This document shows positions 1 through 8,920 of a stretch of DNA of 64,000 nt, piece after piece. The stretch spans positions 682,001 through 746,000 of the forward strand of contig OZ245730.1 of NCBI GenBank assembly GCA_965227145.1, written 5' to 3'. The position numbers were made by a program, and so were the translations under genes. Source of the DNA: JACKAQ01 sp965227145. GTDB taxonomy: Bacteria > Calditrichota > Calditrichia > RBG-13-44-9 > J075. The notes beneath the pieces are model-generated. The model ran no database searches, was not told the DNA's origin, and saw only the letters and a list, made by a program, of their open reading frames with translations. Numbering within the stretch: the stretch's first letter is position 1; the number at the start of each line of letters is the position of its first letter.

Positions 1-58
1 GGATGCCTTTGATAGGGAAATCGGGCACGTTGCGGATGTGCTTTTCAAATGTCGTCAT
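1..58 (-). CDS. apt: Adenine phosphoribosyltransferase, N-terminal fragment (cut by window edge)
   Basis: Only the first 19 codons are in the window, from an ATG at 58-56. They read MTTFEKHIRNVPDFPIKGI. The IRxxPDFPxKGI pattern is the conserved N-terminus of adenine phosphoribosyltransferase, which makes AMP from adenine and PRPP in purine salvage. The start lies 2 bp after the stop of the BstA-like gene, so the two are probably co-transcribed. The identification rests on a short peptide. Confidence 0.7.
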   Translation of the reverse strand, partial: MTTFEKHIRNVPDFPIKGI

Positions 59-60
59 GT

Positions 61-630
61 TCAGTTTGCCTCCTCTTGACCGTGGGTAATGTTCCAGCCC
101 TCGCGATGGCATAATTCGGTGATGTGGGCTAAATGATGATTGCCATGCCAGGCGTATAAACCAATATTTTTTCCGAGCTTAACGGTTCCGGAAACCGGGT
201 GGTTGAAGCTGTGCTGCAGATCAGCTTCGTCCAGTGAACGGAGCAGCGCAACCAGCTTTTTGTGCAGCAATATCAAAAAATCGAGCGCGTCGGAAACAGA
301 AACAGCGTTGTATTCGGCGGTATTTGCCCAACCGACTTCGTCGTACGGTTTGATGGTCGGTGTGTCTTCGGTGAGCGCCCATTTGAAACGGATGAGGCTG
401 TTCATGTGACTGTCGCCGATGTGATGCACCACCTGCCGAACGGTCCATCCGCCGGGACGATAGGGCGTATCCAGTTGTTTTTCCGAGAGTTGCGAAACCA
501 CATTTTGCAATCGCAGCGGCAGCGATTCAATCTCGCCGATCCATTGTTGCGCCTGCTGCATGCTCACTTCCCCGGGATGTGAGAATTTTCCGATGGGATA
601 TTTTAATTTTTCCAGATCTGTTGGTGTCAT
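61..630 (-). CDS. BstA/YfiT-like DinB-superfamily thiol transferase
   Basis: 189 aa, close to the usual length of the YfiT/BstA group of the DinB four-helix superfamily. The N-terminus LKYPIGKF matches the YfiT signature. The three metal-binding histidines expected for this fold are visible in HHIGDSH (about residue 70) and in HGNHHLAHI near the C-terminus. Bacillus members transfer bacillithiol to electrophiles, and related proteins were earlier annotated as metal-dependent hydrolases. Whether this organism makes bacillithiol cannot be judged from the window. It is followed closely by apt and probably shares its transcript. The start is the ATG at 630, preceded by AGGA. Confidence 0.85.
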   Translation of the reverse strand: MTPTDLEKLKYPIGKFSHPGEVSMQQAQQWIGEIESLPLRLQNVVSQLSEKQLDTPYRPGGWTVRQVVHHIGDSHMNSLIRFKWALTEDTPTIKPYDEVGWANTAEYNAVSVSDALDFLILLHKKLVALLRSLDEADLQHSFNHPVSGTVKLGKNIGLYAWHGNHHLAHITELCHREGWNITHGQEEAN

Positions 631-692
631 GTTTTTTCCTTTTTTTGCCGCAAAGTTGCCAATTATTGTTTATTCAGCGATTGTTGTGGTTG

Positions 693-812
693 AAAAAGAT
701 GAACCCCTCAGTCACTTCGTGACAGCTCCCCTTGATAAGGGGAGCAAATACGTGTAATAGAACTTTTGCAGAAAATGGTCGCAACGGTCGCGGCCGTTCC
801 CTACGCAATGTT
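693..812. repeat. Palindromic intergenic repeat, related to the 4291-4601 repeats
   Basis: The spacer carries the hairpin module ACCCCTCAGTCACTTCGTGA with its continuation GCTCCCC-N-GGGGAGC (about 695-746), then the second module CGCAACGGTCGCGGCCGTTC (about 784-803). Both modules recur in the triple tandem repeat at 4291-4601. There the second module precedes the first, and here it is inverted. Stems seen directly are GTCAC-TTC-GTGAC and GCTCCCC/GGGGAGC. No coding capacity is evident. Confidence 0.8.
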
Positions 813-815
813 TGG

Positions 816-1097
816 TTAGTAGGTGATGGTAAAATCCGAAAATTTTCCGGTCGGCTCGCGCCAGTCTGCGTCGATGTGATCAACTTCGCCGCCCAGCGGT
901 CCGCGCTGGATGTGCTTCATCAATTGCATCAGGCTGCTTTCCGGGCCTTCGGCGAATACTTCTACCGTGCCGTTTGGCAAATTTTTGACGTATCCGCTAA
1001 TTTCGCTCATCGCCTGCGCTTTGCGAAGCGTGTAATAGCGGAATCCCACGCCCTGCACAACACCGTGCACGATCGCTTTGAATGCTTTGTGTTCCAT
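816..1097 (-). CDS. acyP: Acylphosphatase
   Basis: 93 aa, the normal size for an acylphosphatase, which hydrolyses acyl-phosphates such as carbamoyl phosphate and 1,3-bisphosphoglycerate. The signature VHGVVQGVGFRYYT contains the catalytic Arg, and GYVKNLPNGTVEV contains the catalytic Asn. I chose the ATG at 1097. A TTG two codons upstream would overlap the stop of the preceding LOG-like gene by 3 bp. With ATG the gap is 2 bp, so the pair is likely co-translated. Confidence 0.93.
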   Translation of the reverse strand: MEHKAFKAIVHGVVQGVGFRYYTLRKAQAMSEISGYVKNLPNGTVEVFAEGPESSLMQLMKHIQRGPLGGEVDHIDADWREPTGKFSDFTITY

Positions 1098-1099
1098 AT

Positions 1100-1573
1100 T
1101 CAAATGTAATTGTTGGCTGCCAAATAATCAAATGCTTGTTGAACTGCGCTTTCCGGCGAATCGACCGGTTGCACGCCCGGGATTTCCGGCCACGAGCCGA
1201 GGCTGAACACAGGCTTGCCAAGCTGCATCGCAAATGCAATTTCCGAAAGCGTGCCGTATTTTCCGGCGATGGCGATGACCGCATCCGCACTGCGGATAAT
1301 CACAATATTCCGTGCGATACCCAATCCGGTTGCCACGGGAATCGTCACAAACGGGTTCGACGAAGCCGTATCTTCGCCCGGCAAAATGCCCACGGTGGTG
1401 CCGCCGGATTCGAACGCGCCTTTGCAAGCAGCCTGCATAATACCGCCGCGCCCGCCGCAAATTAAAATTGCGTTTCGCTCAGCAATCAGTTTGCCGACGC
1501 GTTCGGCAATTTGCGCTTCCGCATCCGTGCACTGGTTCCCGCCGATCACGGCTATGGTTGGTTGTTTTCGCAT
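1100..1573 (-). CDS. LOG-like / TIGR00725-type nucleotide-binding protein
   Basis: 157 aa Rossmann-like protein of the LOG/lysine-decarboxylase-like superfamily. Visible features are IAVIGGNQCT at the N-terminus, CGGRGGIMQAACKGA, GILPG, ARNIVI, and KYGTLSEIA in place of the PGGxGTxxE motif of true LOG enzymes. LOG proteins release cytokinin-type bases from nucleoside monophosphates. The altered motif (AGKYGTLSE) matches the shorter TIGR00725 group of unknown reaction. It lies just upstream of acylphosphatase on the same strand. Confidence 0.8.
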   Translation of the reverse strand: MRKQPTIAVIGGNQCTDAEAQIAERVGKLIAERNAILICGGRGGIMQAACKGAFESGGTTVGILPGEDTASSNPFVTIPVATGLGIARNIVIIRSADAVIAIAGKYGTLSEIAFAMQLGKPVFSLGSWPEIPGVQPVDSPESAVQQAFDYLAANNYI

Positions 1574-1726
1574 TCAGCGAATTTAATGCACAGGTCAGAT
1601 GCGCGAAACCATTTTTGGCAATTTTATCCCGGATTTGCCCAAAGTTCAATCCCGGATAAAAAAACGATTTTATATCATCCCATACCGTTATTAAATTACA
1701 ATTCTGAAAAACTAAAGTGAGTGTGC

Positions 1727-2539
1727 GTGCCAGAACTTCCCGAAGTCGAAACCATCCGCCGGCAACTGCTGCCGATCTGCGAAAACGAGACCATCCGCGA
1801 CATTCAATTTAGCGAATTTGCCGGTGCGTTGATGCAAAATTGCGATCCGCAATTGTTCCGCGATGCGCTCGCCGGACAGCGCATTCGCACGCTCAGCCGC
1901 AAAGGCAAATACCTCATTTTTGAATGTGACGATGTGTTTCCGGTGTTCCATTTGGGAATGTCCGGCATTTTTTTGTTGCAGAAAAGCGAGTCGAAATATC
2001 CAAAACACATTCATGTCGAGTTCCAATTTGCGTCCGGTAAACTACTGTTTTTTCAGGATATGCGGCGATTTGGAAAAATCTGGCTGTATCGGGAATATCC
2101 GCAGTTGCCGAATCTTGGCATCGATCCGGTTTCCGGCGAACTGAGCGCCGCCGCTTTCGCAGAATTGATTCGCCGCCGCGATATGAATGTGAAGCTGTTT
2201 TTGATGGATCAGCAATTTATCGCGGGCATTGGCAATATTTACGCCAGCGAAATGCTGCACGATGCGCAAATTTCTCCGCATCGCAAAACCGGCGATTTGT
2301 CCGATAATGAAAGGGACAAATTGTTCGGCGCAGTCGGGAAAATTCTCGGCGCAGCCATCGAAAAATTTGGCACCACTTACAGCGCGTATCGCACCGTTAA
2401 CGGCGCGTCGGGCGAAAATCAGCATTTTTTACAGGTTTATCAGCGCAACGGGCAGCCGTGTTATCGCTGCGGCGCAGAAATTCAAAAAATATCGCTGGGC
2501 AACCGCTCCACTTTTTTCTGTCCGGCATGTCAAAAATAA
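1727..2539 (+). CDS. mutM: Formamidopyrimidine-DNA glycosylase (Fpg/MutM family)
   Basis: 270 aa. It excises oxidised purines and nicks the abasic site through the N-terminal proline. The start is decided by chemistry: a GTG at 1721 is possible, but only the GTG at 1727 gives M-P-E-L-P-E-V-E, leaving catalytic Pro and Glu after Met removal. The beta-elimination lysine is in RKGKYL, the H2TH region in GIGNIYASEML, and the C-terminal zinc finger is CYRCGAEI...FFCPACQ. Two GTG codons in tandem make the annotated start easy to misplace. It heads a plus-strand run with the SAM hydrolase and YbbR genes. Confidence 0.95.
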   Translation: MPELPEVETIRRQLLPICENETIRDIQFSEFAGALMQNCDPQLFRDALAGQRIRTLSRKGKYLIFECDDVFPVFHLGMSGIFLLQKSESKYPKHIHVEFQFASGKLLFFQDMRRFGKIWLYREYPQLPNLGIDPVSGELSAAAFAELIRRRDMNVKLFLMDQQFIAGIGNIYASEMLHDAQISPHRKTGDLSDNERDKLFGAVGKILGAAIEKFGTTYSAYRTVNGASGENQHFLQVYQRNGQPCYRCGAEIQKISLGNRSTFFCPACQK

Positions 2540-2555
2540 TGGATTATCAAATAAA

Positions 2556-3347
2556 ATGAATATTACAAAACAGGCAACCATTGCACTGCTGACCGATTTC
2601 GGCAGCGAAGACGGTTACGTCGGCGCGATGAAAGGGCGAATATTGACGGAGTTTCCCGGCACAACGCTGGTGGATATCAGTCACGCGATTCGCCCGTACG
2701 ACATCCGGCAGGCGGCGTTTTGCCTGAACAACAGCTACCCGTATTTCCCGGAAAAAACCGTTTTTGTGGTGGTGGTCGATCCCGGTGTGGGCACGTCTCG
2801 GCAGGGAATTGTCATCAAAACCAGCCAATATTATTTTGTCGGGCCGGACAACGGTGTGTTCAGCTATGTTTTTCATCGCGAAGGGTATCAGGCGTTCCGG
2901 ATCGATTTGAATGCGTTGCCGGACGACATCGCCAACACCTTCCACGGCCGCGATGTGTTTGCGCGAATCGGCGCATGGTTGGCTGCCGGAAAGTTGCCGG
3001 AAAATGTGCTGTCACCCCAAAAATCGGTGCAGTCGTTCATCAAAATTCCCCACAAAACCGCGGGCAACCGGATGAATCTGGAAGTGCTGCACATCGATCA
3101 TTTTGGCAATCTGGTGTTGAATTTGCACCGTCAGGATTGGCAAGTGCTGGAATCGCCCGAAACCTACCGGCTGGTGATCAAACAACTGGAATTTACGACA
3201 ATTCGCGAAACATTCGGCGATGTGCCGTCCGGTGAATTGCTGCTGCTGTGGGATAGTTCCGGGTATCTGCAAATCTCTAAAAATCAGGGAGATGCGGCAA
3301 AAACGCTGCAGGTGAATGTCGGTGAAACGGCGCAATTAATCTTATGA
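2556..3347 (+). CDS. S-adenosyl-L-methionine hydrolase (adenosine-forming; SAM hydroxide adenosyltransferase, former DUF62)
   Basis: 263 aa. The family uses water/hydroxide to split SAM into adenosine and methionine and is related to bacterial fluorinases. Family motifs seen are LLTDFGSEDGYVGAMKG at the N-terminus, VVVDPGVGTSRQG, GPDNGVFSY, FHGRDVFAR and IDHFGNLVLN. The open frame extends upstream into mutM, but the ATG at 2556 fits the family N-terminus and lies 16 bp after the mutM stop. The end overlaps the YbbR gene by 4 bp (ATGA), which suggests translational coupling. Confidence 0.92.
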   Translation: MNITKQATIALLTDFGSEDGYVGAMKGRILTEFPGTTLVDISHAIRPYDIRQAAFCLNNSYPYFPEKTVFVVVVDPGVGTSRQGIVIKTSQYYFVGPDNGVFSYVFHREGYQAFRIDLNALPDDIANTFHGRDVFARIGAWLAAGKLPENVLSPQKSVQSFIKIPHKTAGNRMNLEVLHIDHFGNLVLNLHRQDWQVLESPETYRLVIKQLEFTTIRETFGDVPSGELLLLWDSSGYLQISKNQGDAAKTLQVNVGETAQLIL

Positions 3348-4282
3348 AAAAAAGCGAAAAACCCAAAAATTATAAAGCGCACATTGCCATTTTCGTGCTG
3401 GCATTTATTTTCTGGTTTATGGTGAAAATGAACAAACCGTATGATTATACGGTTGCGATTCCGCTGCATGTGATCAATAATAATTCGGAAACCTGGCTGA
3501 AATATCCGGCGCCGGAAGATGTGCGGGTGGAGTTTAGCGGTCGCGGCATCGATTTGTTGCGATTGGGGTTTTACAACACGGCATACGAGATCGATTTATC
3601 GGCGGAAACCCAAAAATTCAGCTTCAATTTAACCGAGCACCGGGAATATGTGCGCAAACCGCAAAGCATCGATGTGGAAGTAAAATCGATCGTCAGCCCG
3701 ATCGAACTGGCATTTGATATCGATCAGCGCCGCGAGCGCAAAATTCCGGTGAATGTAAACGCGGATGTGAAAACCCAAAACGGTTTTATTTGTGTGAATA
3801 AAGTTGCGGACCCGGAATCGATAATGGTGATCGGTCCGGCAAGTTTTATGGATACCTTGTCTGTAATTCAAACAGAAACAAAGAGTTACCAAAACATCAA
3901 TCTCGCTTTTGACGATCGGTTTTCGATCCGGAAAAGCGAAGAATTTTTTGGCGAATACCAACCACAGCGGCTCAAAGTATTCTTCGATGTGCAGCGACTC
4001 GCTGAAAAAGAGATCGGTGAAGTGCCCGTAAAAGTGGAAAATGTGCCGGACAATTATCAGGTGATACCGCTGCCATCGCGGGTGCTGGTGTATGTTAAAG
4101 GCGGCGAAAAAGTACTGGCGGAAGCCGATAAAACGCATTTCAACGTGATCATCGATTTTCAGAAGGATTGGCAACCGGGCGCCCGTCGGGTCAATGCCCG
4201 CGCGACCACGGATTTGAATGTATCGTATCTGGAAATTCGTCCGCAAAGTTTTGAATTGATCGTCCAAAAGCGCAACCGGTAA
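3344..4282 (+). CDS. YbbR-domain membrane-anchored protein (CdaR-like)
   Basis: 312 aa with one N-terminal membrane helix (about residues 12-27, IAIFVLAFIFWFMV) followed by repeated beta-rich YbbR-like modules. The VRVEFSGRG and VLVYVKGGEKVL segments are typical of them. In Firmicutes YbbR/CdaR proteins bind and regulate the diadenylate cyclase CdaA. No cdaA lies beside this gene, so that role is only an inference. It overlaps the SAM hydrolase by 4 bp. The bulk is expected outside the cytoplasmic membrane. Confidence 0.85.
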   Translation: MKKSEKPKNYKAHIAIFVLAFIFWFMVKMNKPYDYTVAIPLHVINNNSETWLKYPAPEDVRVEFSGRGIDLLRLGFYNTAYEIDLSAETQKFSFNLTEHREYVRKPQSIDVEVKSIVSPIELAFDIDQRRERKIPVNVNADVKTQNGFICVNKVADPESIMVIGPASFMDTLSVIQTETKSYQNINLAFDDRFSIRKSEEFFGEYQPQRLKVFFDVQRLAEKEIGEVPVKVENVPDNYQVIPLPSRVLVYVKGGEKVLAEADKTHFNVIIDFQKDWQPGARRVNARATTDLNVSYLEIRPQSFELIVQKRNR

Positions 4283-4290
4283 TAAATATT

Positions 4291-4601
4291 GTAGGTAACG
4301 GTCGCGACCGTTGCGAAACTTGGTAAAAAACCGAACCCCTCAGTCACTTCGTGACGGCTCCCCTTTGAAAGGTGAGCGAAAAGAGCAAAAATTAGCTGTG
4401 GTATGTAACGGTCGCGACCGTTGCGAAACTTGGTAAAAAACCGAACCCCTCAGTTACTTCGTGACGGCTCCCCTTTGAAAGGGGAGCAAAAAGTGCAAAA
4501 ATTAGTCTGTTGTAGGGAACGGTCGCGACCGTTCCGAAACTTGGTAAAAAACCGAACCCCTCAGTTACTTCGTGACGGCTCCCTTTTGAAAGGGGAGCAA
4601 A
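4291..4601. repeat. Three tandem copies of a ~110-bp palindromic intergenic repeat
   Basis: Copies begin at 4291, 4401 and 4512. Each has the 16-bp perfect palindrome AACGGTCGCGACCGTT (C/G variants in copy 3), then AAACTTGGTAAAAAACCGA, then a double hairpin: GTCAC-TTC-GTGAC (GTTAC in copies 2 and 3) followed by GCTCCCC-TTTGAAA-GGGGAGC. The copies differ at only a few positions. The array fills the YbbR-tsaD spacer, and a rearranged copy lies at 693-812. Short reading frames inside are repeat artefacts. Confidence 0.92.
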
Positions 4602-4639
4602 AAAATAAGATTTTTCTCGATTTTTTGGGCAAATAAACA

Positions 4640-5656
4640 ATGAAAATATTAGGTATCGAAACATCTTGCGACGAAACGTCTGCATCCGTGATTGAAGAAA
4701 ATTTGGTGCTATCCAATGTTATTTCGTCGCAGATGGTGCATTTGCAGTTTGGCGGCGTTGTGCCGGAACTGGCGTCGCGGGCGCATTTACGAAAGATAAT
4801 TCCGGTTGTGGAATCTGCGCTGGAACAGGCGAATTGCACCTTCGCGGATATCGACGCGATTGCGGTAACGCACGGTCCCGGGCTCATCGGCGCGCTGATG
4901 GTCGGCGTCAATTACGTAAAAGGATTGGCGACGGTGTTCAACAAACCGTTCATCGGCGTGAACCACATTGAGGGGCATATTTACTCCAATTTTCTGGATA
5001 ACGACGATCTGCAACTGCCGCTGCTTTGCCTTACGGTTTCCGGCGGGCACAGTCAGATTGTCGTCATGAAAAATCATCTGGAATACCACCTGATCGGCAG
5101 CACCCGCGACGACGCCGTTGGCGAAGCGTTCGACAAAGTCGCGAAATTGCTCGGTTTGCCGTATCCCGGCGGTCCGCAAATCGACAAGCTGGCGAAGTCC
5201 GGCAATCCTGACGCGATCCGTTTTCCGATCGGATTATCGAAAGAAAAAACATTCGATTTCAGTTACAGCGGGTTGAAAACGGCTGTGCTGAATCATGTTC
5301 AAAGCATTTCGGAAACGAAAAAAGAGGAAACGCTGGCGGATATTTGCGCATCGTTTCAACATGCGGCAGTCAAACAACTCACCGATCGCACGATTGCGGC
5401 GGCGCGGGCGTATTCGATCAGCCAAATTGCCGTTGCCGGCGGGGTTGCCGCAAATTCCGGGCTGCGGGAAATGATGAAACTATCTGCCCAAAAGTATGGT
5501 ATGCAAGTATACTTTCCGGCGATGAAATATTGCACGGACAACGCCGCGATGATTGCCCGTGCCGGATTAGAGCGGCTGCGCCGGGAGGAGCGTTCCGGGC
5601 TGATGCTGAACGCGTTTGCGGCGCTAAAATTGGGAGATAAAAAACACCTCGGATGA
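4640..5656 (+). CDS. tsaD: tRNA N6-adenosine threonylcarbamoyltransferase
   Basis: 338 aa, full length. TsaD transfers the threonylcarbamoyl group to A37 of ANN-decoding tRNAs together with TsaB and TsaE, which are not in this window. It starts with MKILGIETSCDETS. The metal-binding histidines are in NHIEGH (His109, His113), the ATP-binding part is GGHSQIV, and VAGGVAANSGLR and CTDNAAMIARAG are family blocks. The stop overlaps the start of the next gene by 4 bp (ATGA). The gene follows the triple repeat directly. Confidence 0.97.
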   Translation: MKILGIETSCDETSASVIEENLVLSNVISSQMVHLQFGGVVPELASRAHLRKIIPVVESALEQANCTFADIDAIAVTHGPGLIGALMVGVNYVKGLATVFNKPFIGVNHIEGHIYSNFLDNDDLQLPLLCLTVSGGHSQIVVMKNHLEYHLIGSTRDDAVGEAFDKVAKLLGLPYPGGPQIDKLAKSGNPDAIRFPIGLSKEKTFDFSYSGLKTAVLNHVQSISETKKEETLADICASFQHAAVKQLTDRTIAAARAYSISQIAVAGGVAANSGLREMMKLSAQKYGMQVYFPAMKYCTDNAAMIARAGLERLRREERSGLMLNAFAALKLGDKKHLG

Positions 5657-7803
5657 TTAAAGAATACCTTTTACAACTCACATTGCCGAACTGGATTTTT
5701 GCGCTGCTGGTGATCGCGCTGGGCGGGTTGGCGTTCGCGTATTATTTTCGGACGTTGCCGCCGTTGTCATCGCTGCGGCGAATTATTGTTACCGTATTGC
5801 GTGGCTTGGCGATGATAATCCTGCTGTTTCTGATTCTCGAACCGATGTTGCGGCTGCTGTATCAAAATCGTGAAAAACCGGTTGTCGGGGTGTTGCTGGA
5901 CAATTCCGCCAGCATGAAAATTGAAGAAAACAACGGCTTGCGCGGCGATTCGCTGCGCTTTGTCCGCGATCAGATTGCTGCGTTTGCCGGACGCGATTCG
6001 CTGGACATCCGCACTTTCGCGTTCGATCTGCAAACCCGGCAAATTGTCGCCGATTCGCTGAAATTTGATGTGGACGGCAGCGATCTCACCCAGGCACTCA
6101 ATGCGGCGATGGACACACTTTCCGGCAACAATTTGCAGGCGCTGGTGCTCGTCAGCGACGGCGTTTACAATCGCGGTGCGAATCCGGTGCTGCCTGCCCA
6201 AAATCTGCCGGTTCCGGTATTCACGGTGCTCATCGGCGATTCCACTGAGCCGAAGGACGTGGCGCTGCGACGGGTGCAAACCAACCAGATCACGTACGTC
6301 GGGAAAACGCTGCCGGTGACCGTCACTTTTTGGCACAACGGTTACGACGGGCAAAACGCTGTGCTTTCGCTTTCCGACGGCAATCGCCGGTTGGCGCAGA
6401 AAACTGTGCGGCTCGGCAGATCCGGATTTGAGCAAAAGGAAACGCTGGAAATCACTGCCGATCGTCCCGGCGAACTGAATTTGACCGCCAGAATCCAGCC
6501 GCTCGGCGAGGAAGTGACCGACCGGAACAACCAGCAATTTGTGCGGGTGCAGGTGCTCAAAAGCAAACTGAAAGTGCTGGTGATGAGCGGCGCCCCGAAT
6601 TTCGACCGGCAGGCGCTGTCGTTTGTCGGACGCCAGTTGACGGATTTCGATTTCGAATACCTCACTGAATTGAACAACGGACGCTATTTTGAGGAGCGTT
6701 TTGAATCGGTAAAAACGGATTCGTTGGACCTGCTGATTTTCCACGGATTTCCCACTTCCCGCACCAGTTCGGCGCATTTGAACACGCTGATGCAGGCGGT
6801 TCGCGATCGCCAGATTCCGGTGATGTGGCTGCCCAATCGCAACGCGAATTATCAAAGTCTGGGCAATTTTTCGCAGATGTTGCCCTTCGATGTGCGCGGA
6901 AACCTTGCACCGCAACCGAACCAGTTTGTGCGGCTCACCGGCAACGGACGGTTGCATCCGGCGCTAAAATTGGAAGAAAATGAAGGCGCTAACGCGTTGT
7001 TATGGCGGGAGTTACCGCCGGTTTCCATTTTCCCGCAAATTCGCCCGAAGGAGGGTGCACAACCGCTGTTCGTCGCAACGGAAGATAACAGCGATGATGA
7101 AATTACTGCTGGATTTGCCTATCGTCAAAATGAAACCAAACATCTCGTTCTGAATGCAGCGAACTTCAGCAACTGGCATTATCAGTTGCAGGAAGACCCG
7201 AATCGCGACCGCTTTTTTATCCGGTTGATGGAGCGTGCTGTGCGCTGGCTGGCCAGTCGCGATGACATTCAGCAAATCCAGATTCAGCCGTTGCAGCGCT
7301 CGTTCAACGTTGGCGAAGCCGCAGTTTTTGCCGGACAAGTGTATGATGCGTTTTATCAGCCGGTCAGCGATGCGCGGGTAGTCGTGACGATTACCGGCGA
7401 TTCAGTCGAATTTTCCGACGAAATGGTGCCGGAAGGCAACGGCTACTATCGCCAGAGTTTTTCGGGATTGCCGGAAGGGCAGTTCAGCTATCGGGTGGAG
7501 GCGCGCCGCAACGATCAGCGGATTGGCGTGCGCAACGGCAGTTTTGCGGTCAACCCGTTTTTCCTCGAATTCCAGCAAATTCCCGCCAACCAAACGCTCA
7601 TGCAACAACTCGCCACCGTTACCGGCGGCAAAGCGTTTTCGCCTGCTGAGTTTGTCCGCGAATTTCCGCAACAACAATTCCGCAGCCGGGTGCAAATCAA
7701 TCACACCGAACATTTTCTGTGGCGCTATTGGCACTGGCTGGCAGCGCTGGTTTTATTTTTGGGAATCGAGTGGTTTTTGCGCAAACGGTGGGGGATGTTG
7801 TAA
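5653..7803 (+). CDS. Membrane-anchored von Willebrand factor A-domain protein
   Basis: 716 aa. Two membrane helices lie near the N-terminus (about 14-31 and 44-63) and one at the very C-terminus (WLAALVLFLGIEWF). Between them is a large domain that begins with a vWA-like strand carrying a MIDAS-type DxSxS motif (DNSAS at 83-87). Later comes a glutamine-amidotransferase-like Rossmann region (LKVLVMSGAPNFDRQALSF) and a beta-rich C-terminal part. The pattern resembles large vWA membrane proteins of Bacteroidota/FCB genomes whose role is unknown. It overlaps tsaD by 4 bp, though a functional link to tRNA modification is not implied. Confidence 0.75.
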   Translation: MIKEYLLQLTLPNWIFALLVIALGGLAFAYYFRTLPPLSSLRRIIVTVLRGLAMIILLFLILEPMLRLLYQNREKPVVGVLLDNSASMKIEENNGLRGDSLRFVRDQIAAFAGRDSLDIRTFAFDLQTRQIVADSLKFDVDGSDLTQALNAAMDTLSGNNLQALVLVSDGVYNRGANPVLPAQNLPVPVFTVLIGDSTEPKDVALRRVQTNQITYVGKTLPVTVTFWHNGYDGQNAVLSLSDGNRRLAQKTVRLGRSGFEQKETLEITADRPGELNLTARIQPLGEEVTDRNNQQFVRVQVLKSKLKVLVMSGAPNFDRQALSFVGRQLTDFDFEYLTELNNGRYFEERFESVKTDSLDLLIFHGFPTSRTSSAHLNTLMQAVRDRQIPVMWLPNRNANYQSLGNFSQMLPFDVRGNLAPQPNQFVRLTGNGRLHPALKLEENEGANALLWRELPPVSIFPQIRPKEGAQPLFVATEDNSDDEITAGFAYRQNETKHLVLNAANFSNWHYQLQEDPNRDRFFIRLMERAVRWLASRDDIQQIQIQPLQRSFNVGEAAVFAGQVYDAFYQPVSDARVVVTITGDSVEFSDEMVPEGNGYYRQSFSGLPEGQFSYRVEARRNDQRIGVRNGSFAVNPFFLEFQQIPANQTLMQQLATVTGGKAFSPAEFVREFPQQQFRSRVQINHTEHFLWRYWHWLAALVLFLGIEWFLRKRWGML

Positions 7804-7816
7804 GAAAGTAAAAATG

Positions 7817-7897
7817 AGAAGGTAAAAGTAAAAAGTAAAAATTTTTCGTAAAGTTTGAAATTACAGTATCTTACGCCTTTTAACTTTTACCTTTTAA
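7817..7897. terminator. Probable bidirectional terminator region between convergent genes
   Basis: An A-rich stretch (GAAGGTAAAAGTAAAAAG, about 7817-7835) is nearly complementary to CTTTTAACTTTTACCTTTT (about 7876-7894). The arms can pair with T- and A-rich flanks. The position between the vWA gene (plus) and gpsA (minus) fits a bidirectional terminator, but pairing is A/T only and the loop is long. Confidence 0.35.
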
Positions 7898-7912
7898 CTT
7901 TATCCCTGCCTC

Positions 7913-8914
7913 TTAATCTTCATCTTTCGCTTCGCGGGTCATTAATTCTTCAACCGCTTCGTGGGGATTTTTGTCGTGAAATAACACCGCGTAAACCTGT
8001 TCGGAAATCGGCATTTCCAGCCCGAGTTTTTGGGCAACCTGATGCACCGATCGCGTCGTTTTTACACCTTCCGCAACCATCACCATTTCTTCGAGCACTG
8101 CTTTCAGCGTGCGCCCGCGCCCGATTTGTTCGCCAACGTGGCGATTCCGGCTGTGTTTGCTCATGCAGGTGACGATCAAATCGCCGATGCCGGAAAGTCC
8201 CGCAAACGTCTCCGGTTTGGCGCCGAGCGCCACGCCCAACCGCTGGATTTCCACCATTCCGCGCGTGAGCAGCGCGGCTTTGGTATTGTCGCCGAAACCT
8301 GCGCCATCGCAAACACCGGCAGCAATGGCGATCACGTTTTTCACCGAACCGCCGACTTCCACGCCAACTATGTCGTCGCTGGAATACACCCGGAAATAAT
8401 TGGTCGAAAACAGGTTACGAACCCGACGCGCCGTTTTCAGATCTGGTGATGCCGAAACCACCGCTGTGGCGATTTCTGTGGCAACTTCTTCCGCGTGGCT
8501 CGGTCCGTACAGCGTCGCAATTCGCGATTCGGGCACTGCCAAAACTTCGCCAATCACCTCGGACATGCGCTTCAAACTGTCATTTTCGATGCCTTTGGCA
8601 ACGTTCACAAATATTTGTTTTTCATTGATATACGGCTTGATGTTTCCGCAAACGCCGCGCATCGCATGCGATGGCACCGCCAGCACCAGAATTTCAGCTT
8701 GTTTCACCGCGTTTGGCAAATCGTCAGTCAGTTCCAACTGCTCCGGTAGCGGCACGCCGGGAAGGTAACGTTTGTTCATCCGGGTTTCGCGCATCTCCGC
8801 CAGTTGGTCGGCTTCGAACACCCACAAGTTGACGGAATAATCTTTTTTGGCGAGCAAATTGGCGAGTGTGTTGCCCCAACTGCCTGCGCCGATAACTGCA
8901 ATTTTATGGCTCAT
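7913..8914 (-). CDS. gpsA: Glycerol-3-phosphate dehydrogenase [NAD(P)+]
   Basis: 333 aa, full length. It reduces dihydroxyacetone phosphate to sn-glycerol-3-phosphate for phospholipid synthesis. The nucleotide-binding GAGSWGN motif is at residues 9-15. Other family blocks are GPSHAEEV (138-145), the catalytic lysine in GGSVKN (Lys192) and the C-terminal SGIGDLIVTC. It is the last gene of purM-plsY-purC-gpsA, with 6 bp between the purC stop and its ATG. It supplies the substrate of PlsY, encoded in the same operon. Confidence 0.96.
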   Translation of the reverse strand: MSHKIAVIGAGSWGNTLANLLAKKDYSVNLWVFEADQLAEMRETRMNKRYLPGVPLPEQLELTDDLPNAVKQAEILVLAVPSHAMRGVCGNIKPYINEKQIFVNVAKGIENDSLKRMSEVIGEVLAVPESRIATLYGPSHAEEVATEIATAVVSASPDLKTARRVRNLFSTNYFRVYSSDDIVGVEVGGSVKNVIAIAAGVCDGAGFGDNTKAALLTRGMVEIQRLGVALGAKPETFAGLSGIGDLIVTCMSKHSRNRHVGEQIGRGRTLKAVLEEMVMVAEGVKTTRSVHQVAQKLGLEMPISEQVYAVLFHDKNPHEAVEELMTREAKDED

Positions 8915-8920
8915 TTGATG

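Noticed and set aside
4291..4601. Possible CRISPR array
   Set aside because: The repeats are ~110 bp and contiguous, with no unique spacers between short repeats, so this is a tandem intergenic repeat.
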